Assembly (NCBI GenBank): GCA_037013685.1
Contig: CM072898.1
Span: 1,178,001 to 1,242,000 of the forward strand
Origin: Acridotheres tristis
Lineage: Eukaryota; Chordata; Aves; Passeriformes; Sturnidae
Direction: 5' to 3'
DNA: 64,000 nucleotides
Part shown: piece after piece, positions 62,201-64,000 of the stretch
Layout of the letters: the number at the start of each line of letters is the position of its first letter
Position numbering within the stretch: the first letter of the stretch is position 1
Program-made: the position numbers and the translations under genes
Notes under the pieces: model-generated
The model's database searches: none
Seen by the model: only the letters and a program-made list of their open reading frames with translations
What the model was told of the DNA's origin: nothing

Positions 62201-64000
62201 TGGACTGACATATTTGTACATGAAGTTAAAGGCTTTATGCATGGAAAGACTGGACAATACCACTTATTTCAAGGACTCTGATCCATTTTGGGAATATTCA
62301 GGGAAAGTAAAGCATTATTGTGACTAAAGGAGAAGGGCCAGAGTCAGGCCCCTCAAGCAGTACCAGAACATTTCTGTGCTTCCTGCTTTGTATCTGTCCC
62401 ATTCCAAACTGGTTCTCATCAGCTCTCAAGTGTCTCTACAGCTTCTGTGGTGACAATTAACATTATCGTGAAAAATGAGCAAAGCCAGGGATTCTGCACC
62501 TGGCACGGGACAGGATGTGCATGCTGAGGGTGGGAGATGAGGAAGATTGTTACAGCTCACCTCAGGGTGAGCGTGGCTCTGACAGACCCTCACCTGTGCT
62601 GCTCTTCTGGGCAGAAGCTCAGCAGATTTACCAACACTGGGGATTGCTTGCTGGACACCCCAGGATGGTCACAGGAAAGCCTTAAACCAACAATGAGCTG
62701 CATCACTCATCTGATGAGAAGAAAGTCTATAGTGTCACTGCTCATTTTAATGACTTCAAAGTATTGTTTTACCTCCATTACATCTGTATAACAAACAACC
62801 CTCAGTTCCAGAGTGCACTGTCATTTCAACAGAAGTCATTGAAGAATTATTAATTTAGCTAGTCCAAAAATAGTTCTTCCTTAAGGTCCATGAACAGTCC
62901 AGAACTGAAACATTAACATATATTTAATTTGCTTCTCAATTACCAGGTTTACAAGAAAGGAACTCAGATAAAAACCAGATTAACTACAGATTGAGAGGAA
63001 AATTATTTTATTAAAAATAAGAATAGGAATCAAAGCTTGTGCACGTGACCTGGAGGAGCAGCCCTTCTGGGCTGGCTCATTTTCCTGGGTAAGATTTTTG
63101 ACATGACACAGAAAAATAAGTCCTAGATTTTCTCAACCAACATGGAAATTGCACACTTTTGTACAGGTCTTCTTTTATTAGATCATGTAAGGGATTCATT
63201 TCCACAAGCAGAAGGGTTTCAGATCCCCAGGCATTTATCTGGGGATATTCCCATATTTAAATTAACACTATCCACAAAAGGCTGCAGGTACCAAAATAAC
63301 CCAGGACAACCAGGCACAATCAGCTCATCTCTCCCAAATCTTTCCAGGAAAAGAGATTCTTTGAGGTTTTCTTGAATTCAGAATTGATTATGAGCTATGC
63401 AGGTGTTATGTAAAGAGAAATCAAGATCTAAGCCAACAAATGTGTGTTTGTGAACAGGAAATTAAATCTGAACCACACCAGAAACACACATTTAATCAAT
63501 AATTTTATCCATTCTTTATCAGATACAAGTCAGGTAGGAGCACAGACAGCATCCTCCAAACTGCAAATTTGCTTCTGAAAGTTTTTAGAAAATGCATGTT
63601 ACGAGAAAGTTAACTGAAAACTGAGAGAAACCAACAGAGGTTAAAAATCCTTCCACCTTTGAGATTTTGGGCCTTGGTGCTTCACTGTCTGACAGGACTC
63701 TCTCAATTAAATCAGTTTTATCAGCAAGGAACAAAAGGGATCTTGCTTCCTCACTCATTCTATTTACAACCAAAATCTTCTTGGACCACACATTTCTGAT
63801 TTTCAGCTCACACTCTGCCTTCTCTCAGGATTCACTGCAGCATTTTAAACCAGCAGATCACTTGCTAAAATGCAAGCAGGGGTGTCAGGATCTCTGGGAG
63901 GACCCTTGGGTAGATTCATTTTTGCTGCTCACCCATCTTTAGGGCACAAGCTGTCACTCACTAGCTTGGAGAGTGACTTTGCTTCTTAAAAACAAAAAAT
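59246..64000. other. Unique non-coding block to the end of the window
   Basis: AT-rich sequence with no recognised gene or repeat family. Frames stay under 100 codons and overlap. Nothing suggests an exon or RNA gene. Confidence 0.5.

Overview
This window reads as non-coding DNA from a bird, most likely a songbird. The main evidence is at least ten 5'-truncated CR1 LINE fragments ending in the CR1 3' signature (short repeats of the ATTCTGTG type beside a GGTTGGAC/GATGATC/CCTTCCAAC core), plus LTR fragments of endogenous retroviruses and a high load of GC-rich minisatellites. I recognise no protein-coding exon, tRNA, rRNA, CRISPR array or bacterial-type operon. Open frames here are short. The longest ones lie inside tandem repeats or are about the length expected by chance. 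The window is best read as intergenic or intronic sequence; host gene and chromosome cannot be named from the sequence.

Layout. 1-4985: two plus-strand CR1 3' ends, a possible LTR end near 2.5 kb, an A/C-only tract at 3.5 kb and a possible minus-strand LTR at 4.1-5.0 kb. 4986-12239: unique AT-rich sequence. 12.24-13.84 kb: a CpG-rich island split by a 20-bp minisatellite and followed by a 21-bp minisatellite, the best regulatory candidate in the window. 14.4 kb: a CR1 remnant. 18.6-20.3 kb: a minus-strand CR1 carrying the end of the reverse-transcriptase ORF, interrupted by a 591-bp solo LTR with a recognisable 6-bp target duplication. 24.2-24.7 kb: (CA)19 followed by a G-run-rich 22/29-bp minisatellite. 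28.0-28.3 kb: two more minisatellites. 30 kb: a second copy of the LTR found at 18.8 kb. 33.7-34.95 kb: a 1.2-kb GGAT-type satellite. 42.6-43.2 kb: one CR1 inserted in another. 44.35-44.58 kb: compound microsatellites. 45.5 kb: a CR1 tail. 47.65-48.4 kb: a TGAGTG microsatellite abutting a plus-strand CR1. 48.4-64 kb: unique sequence with one more CR1 tail at 59.2 kb.

No genes work together here as a system. The most informative structures are the two nested insertions, which give a relative history of CR1 and LTR activity, and the CpG-rich island with its embedded tandem arrays. I found no sign of a previously undescribed biological system. Family assignments rest on memory of avian repeat consensus sequences and have not been checked against a repeat library.
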